A stretch of 64,000 nucleotides of DNA from Cohnella sp. CFH 77786 (lineage in GTDB: Bacteria; Bacillota; Bacilli; Paenibacillales; Paenibacillaceae). Shown here one piece after another: positions 1-8,143 of this stretch. The notes below the pieces were generated by a model. The model made no database searches, was not told the origin of the DNA, and saw nothing but the letters and a program-made list of their open reading frames with translations. Position 1 is the stretch's first letter. Each line of letters starts with the position of its first letter. Location of the stretch: contig NZ_WJIB01000009.1 of the NCBI RefSeq assembly GCF_019400745.1, positions 62,001-126,000 on the forward strand, given 5' to 3'. Made by a program: the position numbers and the translations under genes.

Positions 1-205
1 AGACGCTTGCCCGTCGCCACGCGCGGCGCACCCCCGAGAATACGATTCTGTTCATTGCGTTCGCTGAGGCGCGCTAGGCTCATGGATCGGCATGTACGCT
101 TATCGCCATAAAACAAAGCATCTCGGCTTTACGATCGGCGTGCCGTTGCTAGTGCTGTGGAACGCGTTCGGCTTTATGTGGTTGACGGGGAGGCTTCCTC
201 TATAA
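1..205 (+). pseudogene. DUF1294 family membrane protein, 3' part, frameshifted
   Basis: The 3' end of a small membrane protein gene whose 5' end lies outside the window. The frame from base 3 reads ARRHARRTPENTILFIAFA. From about base 68 the frame of GGC-GCG-CTA reads GALGSWIGMYAYRHKTKH and then a hydrophobic tail ending at TAA 203-205. The order 'RRTPE..LL..A..GG..GS..GM..FRHKTKH..F..G.P' is the DUF1294 signature. The two halves sit in different frames and join at GCTGAGGCGCG (about 66-76), where one extra base, for example GCT-GGA-GGC, would restore AGGALGSW. The break is therefore a single-base deletion or a read error. The gene converges on and overlaps the 3' end of the next gene by 32 bases. 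Family is fairly certain; function is unknown. Confidence 0.7.
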
Positions 206-2141
206 TAACGATGTCGCTATCGAAGCTGCTGTTTTGGAAAACAAGCAACCTCGTATAGCCTTGAGAAGGAAACGCGTATATGTTCGCATCAAAACCCCAA
301 CGGACGTTTAACGTATATTTCTTGCCGGTACCGTACGCCTTCAACACGTTTTTCATAGGTTCGAAGCGCTCGATCCTTCTATCCATCGCATCCAGGCTAA
401 TCTCGGATTCGATGCATTGAAGCTTTCCATCTTTGAACGTAATGATATCGGTATAGCCGCCGAGCCGGTAGGAATGGGACTGAGAATCTTCGCTAACGAA
501 TTCTGGGGCTCCCGCATTCAGCTTATAGTAGCCATTATGCGAATCCAACATTTTCGCTTCCGGATTTTGGGACAGAAACTGCTCCTCAGTGAATCGAGCG
601 GAATAGAGAGCTATGTTTCTTGGTCCCTGCTCCCTTCCATTGTACAGCGCGGTTACGTAGCCGAGCCCTTTGCCAAGATCGTTAATGGAAGCATATCTTT
701 TGCCGAAAGCCGCCACGGTATTGGCCAGCGCTATCGTGACGCTCCGCCCGCCTGCCTTTAGCGTCAAATCATTCGTGCCTAGCGAAACCGTTCCGCCGAT
801 ACTATCCGCGAAGTCTTGTACCCCGACGAACCATTTCCCATTTTCCGCGACGAAAGCTCCCTGCCCATGGTACACGACCGTCTTCCCGTCGACCGTTAGA
901 TGCGGCGGCGTAAGCGGCGACAGCAGTTCTTCATACTTACCGTCGTATTTATAGAAATGATGCGTCCGGTCATTTTCCTGGGCGTTGTCCAATGCTTGCG
1001 TGTAGATTCCCGTTTTCAGGTTCAGATAACCGTTTCTGAGCTTCATGTTATCCGTCCAGAAGTTAACGCGAACGAGCTCATCTCCATAGTTCCAATCATA
1101 AAAATGGTAATAGTTTATGTTGGCGTACATCGGCAGAACGTATAAAATTTTTCCTGTCTTGGCTTCTACGATTTTCGTCTTATATTCAACCGTATGCGCC
1201 CACTTGTTCCGATCGTTTGGAAACATGGTGATGATCAGATATTTGTTGTTCGGCGAAAATGAACCAGCACTTGAATAGCCCGGATCGTCGAGAGGCGTAA
1301 ACTTGTTGTCCTTGTAGTACCCGTAAAAGTCTTCTTTTTTCTTCGTGTCCTTATAGCCCGTGTATGTTAATTTCCCGATCCTGATCTTTTTCTCACTCTG
1401 CGATACTACTCCCTGTACCTCGCTGATCTCGGTTTTACGCCCTTGCTTGTCTAACTTGAATTCAACATGCGCCTCGTATTTAAAAGGCTTCTTACTGTAA
1501 TGATCGATACCCGTCTGTTCCCGATACACGATATAGCGAAGCGAATCGCCCTCTTCATTAGGCACGCTGACTGATGTCAGCAATAGCTTTTTCGTCGTCA
1601 AGTCGTAGGTTTTCGCGTTGAGCGATTTCCGATTCGTATTGGACGATTCATAAGGCGGCATCGTTGTATAAGCGCCAAAAACGGGGAAAAACGTAATGTT
1701 CAAGCCAGGCGTCTCCGCCACAACCTCCCACTTTTGGGTCGTTAGGTCGAACGAAAGGAGCAACGAAGTGACGGAGGAGCTCTTTCCCCACTTTATTGGA
1801 TGGCAAGTGTTCCAATAAGCGACATAGCCGTTCGAACGCTTGATTAGATAGGGCTGCTCGCTGCAGTTGTTAAAGTCGCCTTTTTTCGATATAGCTTTTT
1901 CGGTATACGTATATTTCTCGGTCGTTGTAATTCCTGTCGAGAAATCCCCCTTATACACCGTTATTTGCGGGAACCAACTTTGACCGTCGGAACTGGCCTC
2001 GTAGTGGAACTCTACTTCCGTTCGAACGCCGGAACTTCCCGCTGCTTGGGATTTGTTCATGCCGATCTGCAAGAACGGTGTTAGGATAATGACAAATGCC
2101 AGACCTATATTCCACGCAAATCGATAAGCTTTTCTTCCCAT
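174..2141 (-). CDS. secreted protein with copper-amine-oxidase-type stalk domain
   Basis: About 655 residues, not recognised as a named protein. The start is placed at ATG 2141 because AAAGGAG lies 8 bases upstream; a longer frame to 2186 has no comparable site. The N-terminus is a signal peptide: RK near the start, then a hydrophobic stretch, then SQAAG. The central 400 residues carry repeated 'YLIITMFP..' and 'TKIVEAKTGKILYVLP' strands like a beta-propeller of low similarity. Around residues 430-510 'FVAENGKWFVGVQDFADSIGGTV' followed by 'YASINDLGKGLGY' resembles the copper amine oxidase N-terminal (stalk) domain common in secreted Paenibacillus proteins. It is transcribed divergently from the uronate operon. 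A wall-associated or extracellular role is inferred; no catalytic motif is visible. Confidence 0.75.
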   Translation of the reverse strand: MGRKAYRFAWNIGLAFVIILTPFLQIGMNKSQAAGSSGVRTEVEFHYEASSDGQSWFPQITVYKGDFSTGITTTEKYTYTEKAISKKGDFNNCSEQPYLIKRSNGYVAYWNTCHPIKWGKSSSVTSLLLSFDLTTQKWEVVAETPGLNITFFPVFGAYTTMPPYESSNTNRKSLNAKTYDLTTKKLLLTSVSVPNEEGDSLRYIVYREQTGIDHYSKKPFKYEAHVEFKLDKQGRKTEISEVQGVVSQSEKKIRIGKLTYTGYKDTKKKEDFYGYYKDNKFTPLDDPGYSSAGSFSPNNKYLIITMFPNDRNKWAHTVEYKTKIVEAKTGKILYVLPMYANINYYHFYDWNYGDELVRVNFWTDNMKLRNGYLNLKTGIYTQALDNAQENDRTHHFYKYDGKYEELLSPLTPPHLTVDGKTVVYHGQGAFVAENGKWFVGVQDFADSIGGTVSLGTNDLTLKAGGRSVTIALANTVAAFGKRYASINDLGKGLGYVTALYNGREQGPRNIALYSARFTEEQFLSQNPEAKMLDSHNGYYKLNAGAPEFVSEDSQSHSYRLGGYTDIITFKDGKLQCIESEISLDAMDRRIERFEPMKNVLKAYGTGKKYTLNVRWGFDANIYAFPSQGYTRLLVFQNSSFDSDIVIIEEASPSTT

Positions 2142-2286
2142 GGCAAGTACTCCTTTACACTGAGCAATTCGAAAGCAATTCGACATAAACCAGCATTTTC
2201 CTTCTCATTTAGTCGAGAACTTCCCTTGTCACGGGGGCTTGACCAAGCATGCCGTTCGAACAGGAACAACAGCAATTGGATGAAGC

Positions 2287-2311
2287 GATATCGGCGATTA
2301 CCGATATTTTT
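2287..2311. terminator. short hairpin with T-run
   Basis: ATATCGG (2288-2294) and CCGATAT (2301-2307) are perfect arms around a 6-base loop, followed by TTTTT. It sits between two divergent genes, so it may be an operator or a weak terminator of upstream plus-strand transcription rather than the end of a gene. Confidence 0.3.
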
Positions 2312-2324
2312 CGGTTGTAAAATG

Positions 2325-2377
2325 ACCTAAAAGCACATAGAATAAACCTAAATGAACTTATGTAAACTAAAACGAAC
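2325..2377 (+). promoter_or_regulatory. three direct repeats upstream of kduI, candidate DeoR operator
   Basis: Two 15-mers, TAAACCTAAATGAAC (2343-2357) and TAAACTAAAACGAAC (2363-2377), agree at 12 of 15 positions and lie exactly 20 bp apart. A third related element, ACCTAAAAGCAC (2325-2336), lies 21 bp further upstream. DeoR-family repressors commonly bind direct repeats spaced about two helical turns, and the second gene of the operon encodes one. The kduI Shine-Dalgarno starts 4 bases after the last repeat, so binding here would block transcription start or early elongation. Assignment is by inference. Confidence 0.45.
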
Positions 2378-2395
2378 AAGATGGAGGTTTTGCCC

Positions 2396-3229
2396 ATGGA
2401 AATCCGTTACGCCTCTCACCCGAATGAAGTGAAAGCGTTCGACACGACCCGGCTCCGCGAGGAATTCCTGATCGAGCAGCTTTTCGTCCCGAACGAGCTC
2501 ACGCTCTTCTATTCCCACGTCGACCGTTTCATCGTTGGCGGCGCCGTGCCGACATCCGGTCCGGTCAAGCTGGAAGCCGACACCGCGACGATCGGCGCGG
2601 CGACGTTCCTCGAGCGCCGCGAAATCGGCATCATCAACATCGGCGGGCAAGGAACGGTGACCGTCGACGGACAAACGTTCGCCATGGCGAACAAAGACTG
2701 CCTCTACGTCGGCCGCGGCGCCAAGGAAGTCGTGTTCGCCAGCGACGACTCCGCCGCGCCGGCCAAGTACTACTTGAACTCCACGCCCGCGCACCAAACC
2801 TATCCGACGGTCAAGGCCGCGATCAGCGAAGCGACTCCCGTTCATCTGGGCGGCCTGGAGAACTCGAACGAACGCACCATTTACAAATACATCCACACCG
2901 GCGGCATCCAGAGCTGCCAGCTTGTGATGGGCATGACCCTGCTGAAGCCGGGAAGCATGTGGAACACGATGCCTTGCCACACGCATAACCGCCGCTCCGA
3001 AGTTTATTTCTACTTCGACATGCCGGAGAACGGCGTCGTTTTCCACCTGATGGGCGAACCGCAGGAAACGCGCCACGTCGTCGTCCGCAACGAGCAGGCT
3101 GTCATTTCGCCGAGCTGGTCGATCCACAGCGGCGTCGGCACGAGCAGCTATACGTTCGTATGGGGAATGGCAGGGGAGAACCAGACGTTCGAAGATATGG
3201 ACGCCGTCGCGATGAAAGATTTAAAATAA
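2396..3229 (+). CDS. kduI: 5-dehydro-4-deoxy-D-glucuronate isomerase
   Basis: Converts 5-keto-4-deoxyuronate, formed when unsaturated uronic acids from pectin or glycosaminoglycans ring-open, to 2,5-diketo-3-deoxygluconate. The 277 residues match the family length (278 in Escherichia coli). The start MEIRYASHP is typical and ATGGAGG sits 8 bases upstream of ATG 2396. The C-terminal cupin carries the metal site: 'PCHTHNRRSEVYFYFDMP' supplies two His and a Glu, and 'SPSWSIHSGVGTSSYTFVWGM' supplies the third His. It is the first gene of a five-gene operon and is followed at 28 bases by a DeoR-type regulator. Cytoplasmic. Confidence 0.96.
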   Translation: MEIRYASHPNEVKAFDTTRLREEFLIEQLFVPNELTLFYSHVDRFIVGGAVPTSGPVKLEADTATIGAATFLERREIGIINIGGQGTVTVDGQTFAMANKDCLYVGRGAKEVVFASDDSAAPAKYYLNSTPAHQTYPTVKAAISEATPVHLGGLENSNERTIYKYIHTGGIQSCQLVMGMTLLKPGSMWNTMPCHTHNRRSEVYFYFDMPENGVVFHLMGEPQETRHVVVRNEQAVISPSWSIHSGVGTSSYTFVWGMAGENQTFEDMDAVAMKDLK

Positions 3230-3257
3230 GGGAATCCAAGCGGAAACGGATGGTTCG

Positions 3258-4025
3258 ATGAATCCCCTGCGCCGATACGAACTGATCATGGAAATGCTGC
3301 TGGCCGCGAATCAAGTGACGGTGGCGGAGCTGAGCGAACGGCTCGAGGTGACCGGCAAGACGATCCGCGAAGACCTCGCCAAGCTGGAGGAGAAAGGGCT
3401 GCTGCAGCGCGTGCATGGAGGCGCCGTTCTGGCGCAGGCTGACCAGCTCGGCATTCTGTCCACCAAGAACCCTGTTTCGCGCCACGCCGCGGAGAAAGCC
3501 GAAGTGGCCAGGCTCGCTGTCAGCTTGATCGAGCCGAACGACATCGTTGCGCTGGACGGCGGAACGACGACTCAGGAAATCGCGAGGCACCTGCCCAATC
3601 AGCCGCTGACCGTCGTAACCAACGACGTGATCATCATCAGCGAGTTGGCTCGCAAGGACCAGGTCCGTCTCGTCGTGCCGGGCGGCTACCGCGTCCGCAA
3701 TATGCTGACGGGAACGGAAGCTGCCCAGTACATCCGCAGGCTCAACATCCGCAAAGCCTTCCTGACCGCGACAGGGGTCCATCCGGAATACGGGTATACG
3801 ATCTATACGGGCGAATTTCACGACATCAAGCGGGCCTGGATCGACACGGCACAGAGTTCGTACGTCGTGGCCGACCACCACAAGTTCGGCCAGGGAGCGC
3901 TGTTCACCTTCGCGAAATTGACGGAGGTGGAGGCGATCCTGACCGATTCCGGCATCTCGCCGGAGACGGAAGCGTTATACCGGGGAGCGGGCGTCCGCCT
4001 CCTCATCAATCGGGAAAAGGAATGA
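3258..4025 (+). CDS. DeoR-family transcriptional regulator of uronate catabolism
   Basis: 255 residues. The N-terminal DeoR winged helix-turn-helix is clear ('RRYELIMEMLLAANQVTVAELSERLEVTGKTIREDLAKLEEKG'), followed by the DeoR_C sugar-phosphate sensor domain with 'DGGTTTQEIARHLP' and 'LTVVTNDVIIISEL'. The effector is expected to be a phosphorylated sugar acid, 2-keto-3-deoxy-6-phosphogluconate being the natural candidate from the neighbours; this is inference. It lies between kduI and kduD, and its stop overlaps an ATG (ATGA at 4022-4025). The direct repeats at 2325-2377 are a likely autoregulatory operator. Functionally it parallels KdgR of enterobacteria but belongs to a different family. 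Confidence 0.88.
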   Translation: MNPLRRYELIMEMLLAANQVTVAELSERLEVTGKTIREDLAKLEEKGLLQRVHGGAVLAQADQLGILSTKNPVSRHAAEKAEVARLAVSLIEPNDIVALDGGTTTQEIARHLPNQPLTVVTNDVIIISELARKDQVRLVVPGGYRVRNMLTGTEAAQYIRRLNIRKAFLTATGVHPEYGYTIYTGEFHDIKRAWIDTAQSSYVVADHHKFGQGALFTFAKLTEVEAILTDSGISPETEALYRGAGVRLLINREKE

Positions 4026-4030
4026 GAGCC

Positions 4031-4780
4031 ATGTTGTTTGACTTATCCGGCAAAACGGCGCTGGTCACCGGAACTTCCGGCGGCCTGGGCCAAGCGATGG
4101 CGATCGGGCTGGCCGAAGCCGGCGCGTCCATTGTGGCCGTCTCGGCATCGAACAGCGACGAAACCGTAGCGACTGTCCGCGCGTTCGGCGGAAGGATCGA
4201 GCAGATTTCCGCAGACCTGAGCAATGCGGACAACCTGGAGGGCTTATTCGCGGAAGCCTTAAGCAAGTTCGGCGAAGTCGACATCCTCGTGAACAACGCG
4301 GGCACGATCCGCCGTGCTCCCGCGGCGGAGCATTCGCGGCAAGATTGGAACGACGTGATCGACCTCAATCTCAATTCCGTCTTCTTCCTCTGCCAACTGG
4401 CCGGTCGCCACATGATCGAGCGGGGCAGCGGCAAAATCATCAATATCGCTTCGATGCTCTCGTTCCAAGGCGGCATCAACGTTCCCGGCTACACGGCCAG
4501 CAAGCATGCGGTCGCCGGCATCACGAAAGCGCTGGCGAACGAATGGGCCGGCAAGGGCGTCCAAGTCAACGCGATCGCGCCCGGCTACATCACCACCCGC
4601 AATACGGCGCCGATCATCGCCGACGAGAAGCGGTACCAATCGATTCTCGACCGGATTCCGGCCGGCCGATGGGGCAACCCCGAAGACTTGAAAGGGCCGG
4701 TCGTGTTCCTCGCCTCCCCGGCATCCGATTACTTGAACGGCCATGTACTGTGCGTGGACGGGGGGTGGATGGCGCGATGA
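4031..4780 (+). CDS. kduD: 2-dehydro-3-deoxy-D-gluconate 5-dehydrogenase (SDR)
   Basis: Reduces 2,5-diketo-3-deoxygluconate to 2-keto-3-deoxygluconate with NAD(P)H. Classical short-chain dehydrogenase, 249 residues from ATG 4031; AAGGA ends 9 bases upstream, whereas ATG 4022 is too close to the ribosome site. The cofactor motif is 'TGTSGGLGQAMA', then 'LVNNAGTIRR', and the Ser-Tyr-Lys catalytic set is in 'IASMLSFQGG' and 'GYTASKHAV'. The C-terminus 'YLNGHVLCVDGGWMAR' is characteristic of KduD. The stop overlaps the start of eda by ATGA, which suggests translational coupling. Its position between kduI and eda fixes the substrate assignment. Confidence 0.93.
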   Translation: MLFDLSGKTALVTGTSGGLGQAMAIGLAEAGASIVAVSASNSDETVATVRAFGGRIEQISADLSNADNLEGLFAEALSKFGEVDILVNNAGTIRRAPAAEHSRQDWNDVIDLNLNSVFFLCQLAGRHMIERGSGKIINIASMLSFQGGINVPGYTASKHAVAGITKALANEWAGKGVQVNAIAPGYITTRNTAPIIADEKRYQSILDRIPAGRWGNPEDLKGPVVFLASPASDYLNGHVLCVDGGWMAR

Positions 4781-5436
4781 CGGGAGCACGCAAACCTACC
4801 GAATTGCTGCAGGCGCTTGCCGAACAGAAAATCGTCGCCATCATCCGCGGCATTCCCGAGGACAAAGCCGACGCCACGGCGCAAGCGATGGCCGACGGGG
4901 GCATCGTTTTCCTGGAAGTCACGCTGAATACGGACGGAGCGCTCGGCATGATTTCCCGTTTCCGGGAGCGGTATGAAGGCCGCATGCGGATCGGAGCCGG
5001 CACCGTTCTCGACCTGGAACAGGCTAAGGAGGCGGCCGCTGCGGGAGCCGAGTATATCATCTCCCCCAACTTCGATAAGAAAGTCGTCCGCTTCGGCGTC
5101 GAGAGAGGAATCGACGTATGGCCGGGCACGATGACCCCGACGGAAATCGTCCGGGCGTACAAAGAAGGGGCTTCCGCCGTCAAAGTGTTCCCGATGGGCA
5201 GCCTTGGCGTGAACTATCTCAAGGAGATCCGGGCGCCGCTGGACCACATTCCGATGATCGCGACGGGCGGCGTGAACCTGCAGAATATCCGGACCGTGCT
5301 GGACGCGGGGGCGATCGCCGTCGGACTGGGCGGCAACCTCGTCGACAAGAAGCTTGTCGCGGAAGGGAAATTCGACGAGCTTCGCGACTTGGCGCAATCG
5401 TACGCGGACGAAGTCCGGGGAGTCCGGCGCGTATGA
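4777..5436 (+). CDS. eda: bifunctional KDPG / 4-hydroxy-2-oxoglutarate aldolase
   Basis: Cleaves 2-keto-3-deoxy-6-phosphogluconate to pyruvate and glyceraldehyde-3-phosphate. 219 residues with the class I aldolase pattern: 'KIVAIIRGI' at the N-terminus, Glu in 'VFLEVTLNT', 'RIGAGTVLDLEQA', and the Schiff-base lysine in 'SAVKVFPM'. The ATG at 4777 overlaps the kduD stop by four bases, and its own stop overlaps kdgK in the same way, so the three are probably translated together. An open frame extends far upstream inside kduD but carries no family sequence. Confidence 0.95.
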   Translation: MTGARKPTELLQALAEQKIVAIIRGIPEDKADATAQAMADGGIVFLEVTLNTDGALGMISRFRERYEGRMRIGAGTVLDLEQAKEAAAAGAEYIISPNFDKKVVRFGVERGIDVWPGTMTPTEIVRAYKEGASAVKVFPMGSLGVNYLKEIRAPLDHIPMIATGGVNLQNIRTVLDAGAIAVGLGGNLVDKKLVAEGKFDELRDLAQSYADEVRGVRRV

Positions 5437-6413
5437 CGGCCAGGTCCGGCGCTTCGGTCGACGTCGTCACGATTGGAGAAAGCATGGTCTCCATGCAGCC
5501 GATGAGCGAGGGGCCTCTCGCGTACGCGCCGCTGTTCACCCGCACGATCGCGGGCGCGGAGTCGAACGTCGCGATCGGCTTGACGCGGCTCGGCCGCAAG
5601 GCGCGCTGGATCGGACGCGTCGGCGCCGATCCTTTCGGCGACATCATTCTGTCCACGCTGGCCGGCGAAGGCGTCGACGTGTCGCTGGCGGAGCGGGACC
5701 CGTCGTTTCCGACCGCGATTTATTTCAAGGAGTTCAAAGGATACGGCGATCCTAACGTGTACTACTATCGCAAGGGGTCCGCGGCAAGCCGCCTGGCGCC
5801 CGAACACGTGAAACCGGAATGGTTCGAAGGCGCGCGGCACCTGCACGTCACCGGCATCACCCCGGCGCTCGGACCGCATACGGCCGATGCCGTACGGGAA
5901 GCGATGCGGCAGGCGCGAAGCATAGGGCTCACCGTATCCTTCGACCCGAACCTGAGACGCAAGCTATGGTCCGAAGAAGAAGCTCGCCGGACGCTGCTGT
6001 CGCTCGTTCCGTTGTGCGACTTGTTCCTGCCGGGGCTGGAGGAGGCCGAATTCCTTCTCGGCGAACGGACGGAGGAGGAGTACGGGCAACTGTTCCGCGA
6101 AATGGGACCGAAAACGGTCGTGCTGAAGCTGGGCGAACGGGGAGCGATTGGCTTCGAGGAAGACCGGACGCTGCGGGTGCCCCCGGACCGGGTACCGCGC
6201 ATCGTGGACACGGTAGGGGCTGGAGATGCGTTCGCGGCGGGCCTTCTTTCCGTGTACCTGGAGCCGGAAGACGAACACCGATTCGAACGGGCGCTACGCA
6301 CGGCGAATGCGATGGGCGCGCTTGCCGTCCAATACCGGGGAGACTGGGAAGGTTTGCCGAAGGCCGCCGAGCTGGAGCGCCTTCTCTCCGGCGGGAAGGA
6401 TGTTACGAGATAA
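5433..6413 (+). CDS. kdgK: 2-dehydro-3-deoxygluconokinase (PfkB family)
   Basis: Phosphorylates 2-keto-3-deoxygluconate to the 6-phosphate used by Eda. 326 residues. Starts 'VDVVTIGESMVSMQP', the usual KDG kinase opening. The ribokinase signatures are present: 'GAESNVAIGLTRLG' for sugar binding, and near residue 258 'DTVGAGDAFAAGLL', which holds the catalytic Asp and anion hole. 'YYYRKGSAASRLAP' is typical of KdgK rather than fructokinase. The ATG at 5433 overlaps the eda stop (ATGA). It is the last gene of the operon and is followed by a strong terminator. No uronate transporter or lyase is present in the window, so uptake genes must lie elsewhere. Confidence 0.92.
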   Translation: MTARSGASVDVVTIGESMVSMQPMSEGPLAYAPLFTRTIAGAESNVAIGLTRLGRKARWIGRVGADPFGDIILSTLAGEGVDVSLAERDPSFPTAIYFKEFKGYGDPNVYYYRKGSAASRLAPEHVKPEWFEGARHLHVTGITPALGPHTADAVREAMRQARSIGLTVSFDPNLRRKLWSEEEARRTLLSLVPLCDLFLPGLEEAEFLLGERTEEEYGQLFREMGPKTVVLKLGERGAIGFEEDRTLRVPPDRVPRIVDTVGAGDAFAAGLLSVYLEPEDEHRFERALRTANAMGALAVQYRGDWEGLPKAAELERLLSGGKDVTR

Positions 6414-6432
6414 GGATAGAGAAGTACACACG

Positions 6433-6462
6433 AAACGCGACCGAATCCGGTTGCGTTTTTTT
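6433..6462 (+). terminator. intrinsic terminator of the kdu operon
   Basis: AAACGCGACCG (6433-6443) pairs with CGGTTGCGTTT (6448-6458) through one G-U pair and a 4-base loop, followed by a seven-T run. It lies 20 bases after kdgK. Confidence 0.88.
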
Positions 6463-6563
6463 GTTGATCGCAAACGATTTGGATAGTCCTCCCAGATGCT
6501 GCACATATTAAAGCGGAAAGAAGGACTGGGTTGTTGTGGTTTTGCGGCTAAGAGGTGCATGAT

Positions 6564-8141
6564 ATGCGCAGGTTTTCCTTATTCAGGCGTAAACAGAGGG
6601 ACAATTTTCAGACTTTCCTTGACTCTCTTCCAACATCGCCGGAACCACCGGGCGAATCGCTTGGGGAACGACTGGCATGGCTTCGTAATCAACTTGACCG
6701 CTGCGCAGACGTCGTAATCCGGGAAATTACAACTGAATCGGGTGTTGCCGGAGCCGTTCTTTTTTTGCAGGGAATGGTGGATCGCCAGTTATTCGAGATC
6801 ATGATTGAGAACGACTTCCTGCAACGGGTCGAAGACCGGCCGGAGGCAGAGTTGGCGGAACGGATTGGCGGTTTGTCCGGAATGCCGATCTCGAGCTTCA
6901 TGCAGACGCTCAGCCTGACCCAAGCTTTGCAGCAACTGCTTAATGGGCAGATGCTTATGTTGATAGACGGGCTGAAATACATTCAAATTTTTCTAGTCAA
7001 AAAGACAGAAAAGCGGGCCATCACCGAACCGACCAACGAACCGGTCATCCGGGGCCCTCGAGAATCTTTTGTTGAAGATTTGGAAACGAACATTACGATG
7101 ATCCGGCGCCGGATTAGGCATCCGGCATTGAAAACGGAAAGGCTGAATTTCGGAACTTATACGCAAACAGACGTAATGCTTGTCTATATCGACGGCATTT
7201 GTAAACAAGAGCTTGTCGATGAAGTAAAACTTCGTCTTGGGCGAATCAAAATGGACGGCGTGCTCGGAACAAGTTACCTGGAAGAGTACATTGAAGACAA
7301 TCCCTACTCTCCGTTTCCCCAACTGCAAGCCACCGAACGGCCGGATACGGTTACGGCGTCGCTTTTGGAAGGCCGAATCGCCATTTTCGCAGACGGATCG
7401 CCGATACCTGTGCTTGCGCCGGTTACCTTGAACATGTTTCTGCAATCGGCAGAGGATTACTACCAGCGATATATTGCCGCAACCTGGATCCGCTGGATTC
7501 GCTACTTTTTTCTTCTGATCTCGCTGTTGCTGCCGTCTGTTTATGTCGCGGTTACAACCTTTCATCCGGAGATGCTCCCCCCTAATCTTCTCCTTACAGT
7601 TGCGGCTGCAAGGGAAGGCACTCCGTTTCCCGCATTCATCGAAGCGATGCTGATGGAAATCACGTTTGAGGCTTTACGCGAAGGCGGGCTGCGGATTCCT
7701 AAGACCATCGGGCAAACGATCTCGATCATCGGGGCTTTAATCATCGGACAGGCTGCGGTAGAGGCCGGAATCGTTTCGGCCCCGATGGTCATCATTGTCT
7801 CTCTGACCGGGATCGCTTCCTTCGTCATCCCGAATTACTCGCTTGGTTTGACTCTCCGGCTGCTTCGTTTTCCGATTATGCTGCTTGCCGGAACGTTCGG
7901 CATGTTTGGAATTGTGATATCGTTGTTGATCGTTTATATGCATCTGTTGAGTCTTCGTTCCTTCGGAACGCCTTATATGACGCCGATAGCGCCGATCCGC
8001 GTTCGGGATTGGAAGGACGTGATGGTTAGGGCCCCTTGGTGGAAGATGAGCAACAGGCCAGTACTCTTTGGCACCCGAGGCGGAACAAGAGAGGCGCCGG
8101 TGCACCTCCCTCATGTGCCCAAAGATTGGGATGGTGACTAG
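6564..8141 (+). CDS. GerA-family spore germinant receptor A subunit
   Basis: 525 residues. The A subunit of an inner-spore-membrane germinant receptor, which together with B and C senses nutrients and opens ion channels. The soluble N-terminal half (residues 1 to about 290) carries the family landmarks 'DVVIREIT', 'LYIDGICKQELVDEVKLRLGRI' and 'PFPQLQATERPDTVTASLLEGRIAIFADGSP'. It is followed by the membrane half with about five hydrophobic helices and the conserved 'FPAFIEAMLMEITFEALREGGLRIPKTIGQTISIIGALIIGQAAVEAG' region. Start ATG 6564 has AGAGGTG upstream at good spacing; GTG 6555 is the alternative. First gene of an A-C-B-D operon, which in relatives is transcribed in the forespore by sigma G. 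The ligand cannot be inferred. Confidence 0.95.
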   Translation: MRRFSLFRRKQRDNFQTFLDSLPTSPEPPGESLGERLAWLRNQLDRCADVVIREITTESGVAGAVLFLQGMVDRQLFEIMIENDFLQRVEDRPEAELAERIGGLSGMPISSFMQTLSLTQALQQLLNGQMLMLIDGLKYIQIFLVKKTEKRAITEPTNEPVIRGPRESFVEDLETNITMIRRRIRHPALKTERLNFGTYTQTDVMLVYIDGICKQELVDEVKLRLGRIKMDGVLGTSYLEEYIEDNPYSPFPQLQATERPDTVTASLLEGRIAIFADGSPIPVLAPVTLNMFLQSAEDYYQRYIAATWIRWIRYFFLLISLLLPSVYVAVTTFHPEMLPPNLLLTVAAAREGTPFPAFIEAMLMEITFEALREGGLRIPKTIGQTISIIGALIIGQAAVEAGIVSAPMVIIVSLTGIASFVIPNYSLGLTLRLLRFPIMLLAGTFGMFGIVISLLIVYMHLLSLRSFGTPYMTPIAPIRVRDWKDVMVRAPWWKMSNRPVLFGTRGGTREAPVHLPHVPKDWDGD

Positions 8142-8143
8142 CC

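Noticed and set aside
2209..2397. 62-residue minus-strand frame upstream of kduI
   Set aside because: It covers the divergent promoter and operator repeats, has no ribosome site and no family resemblance.
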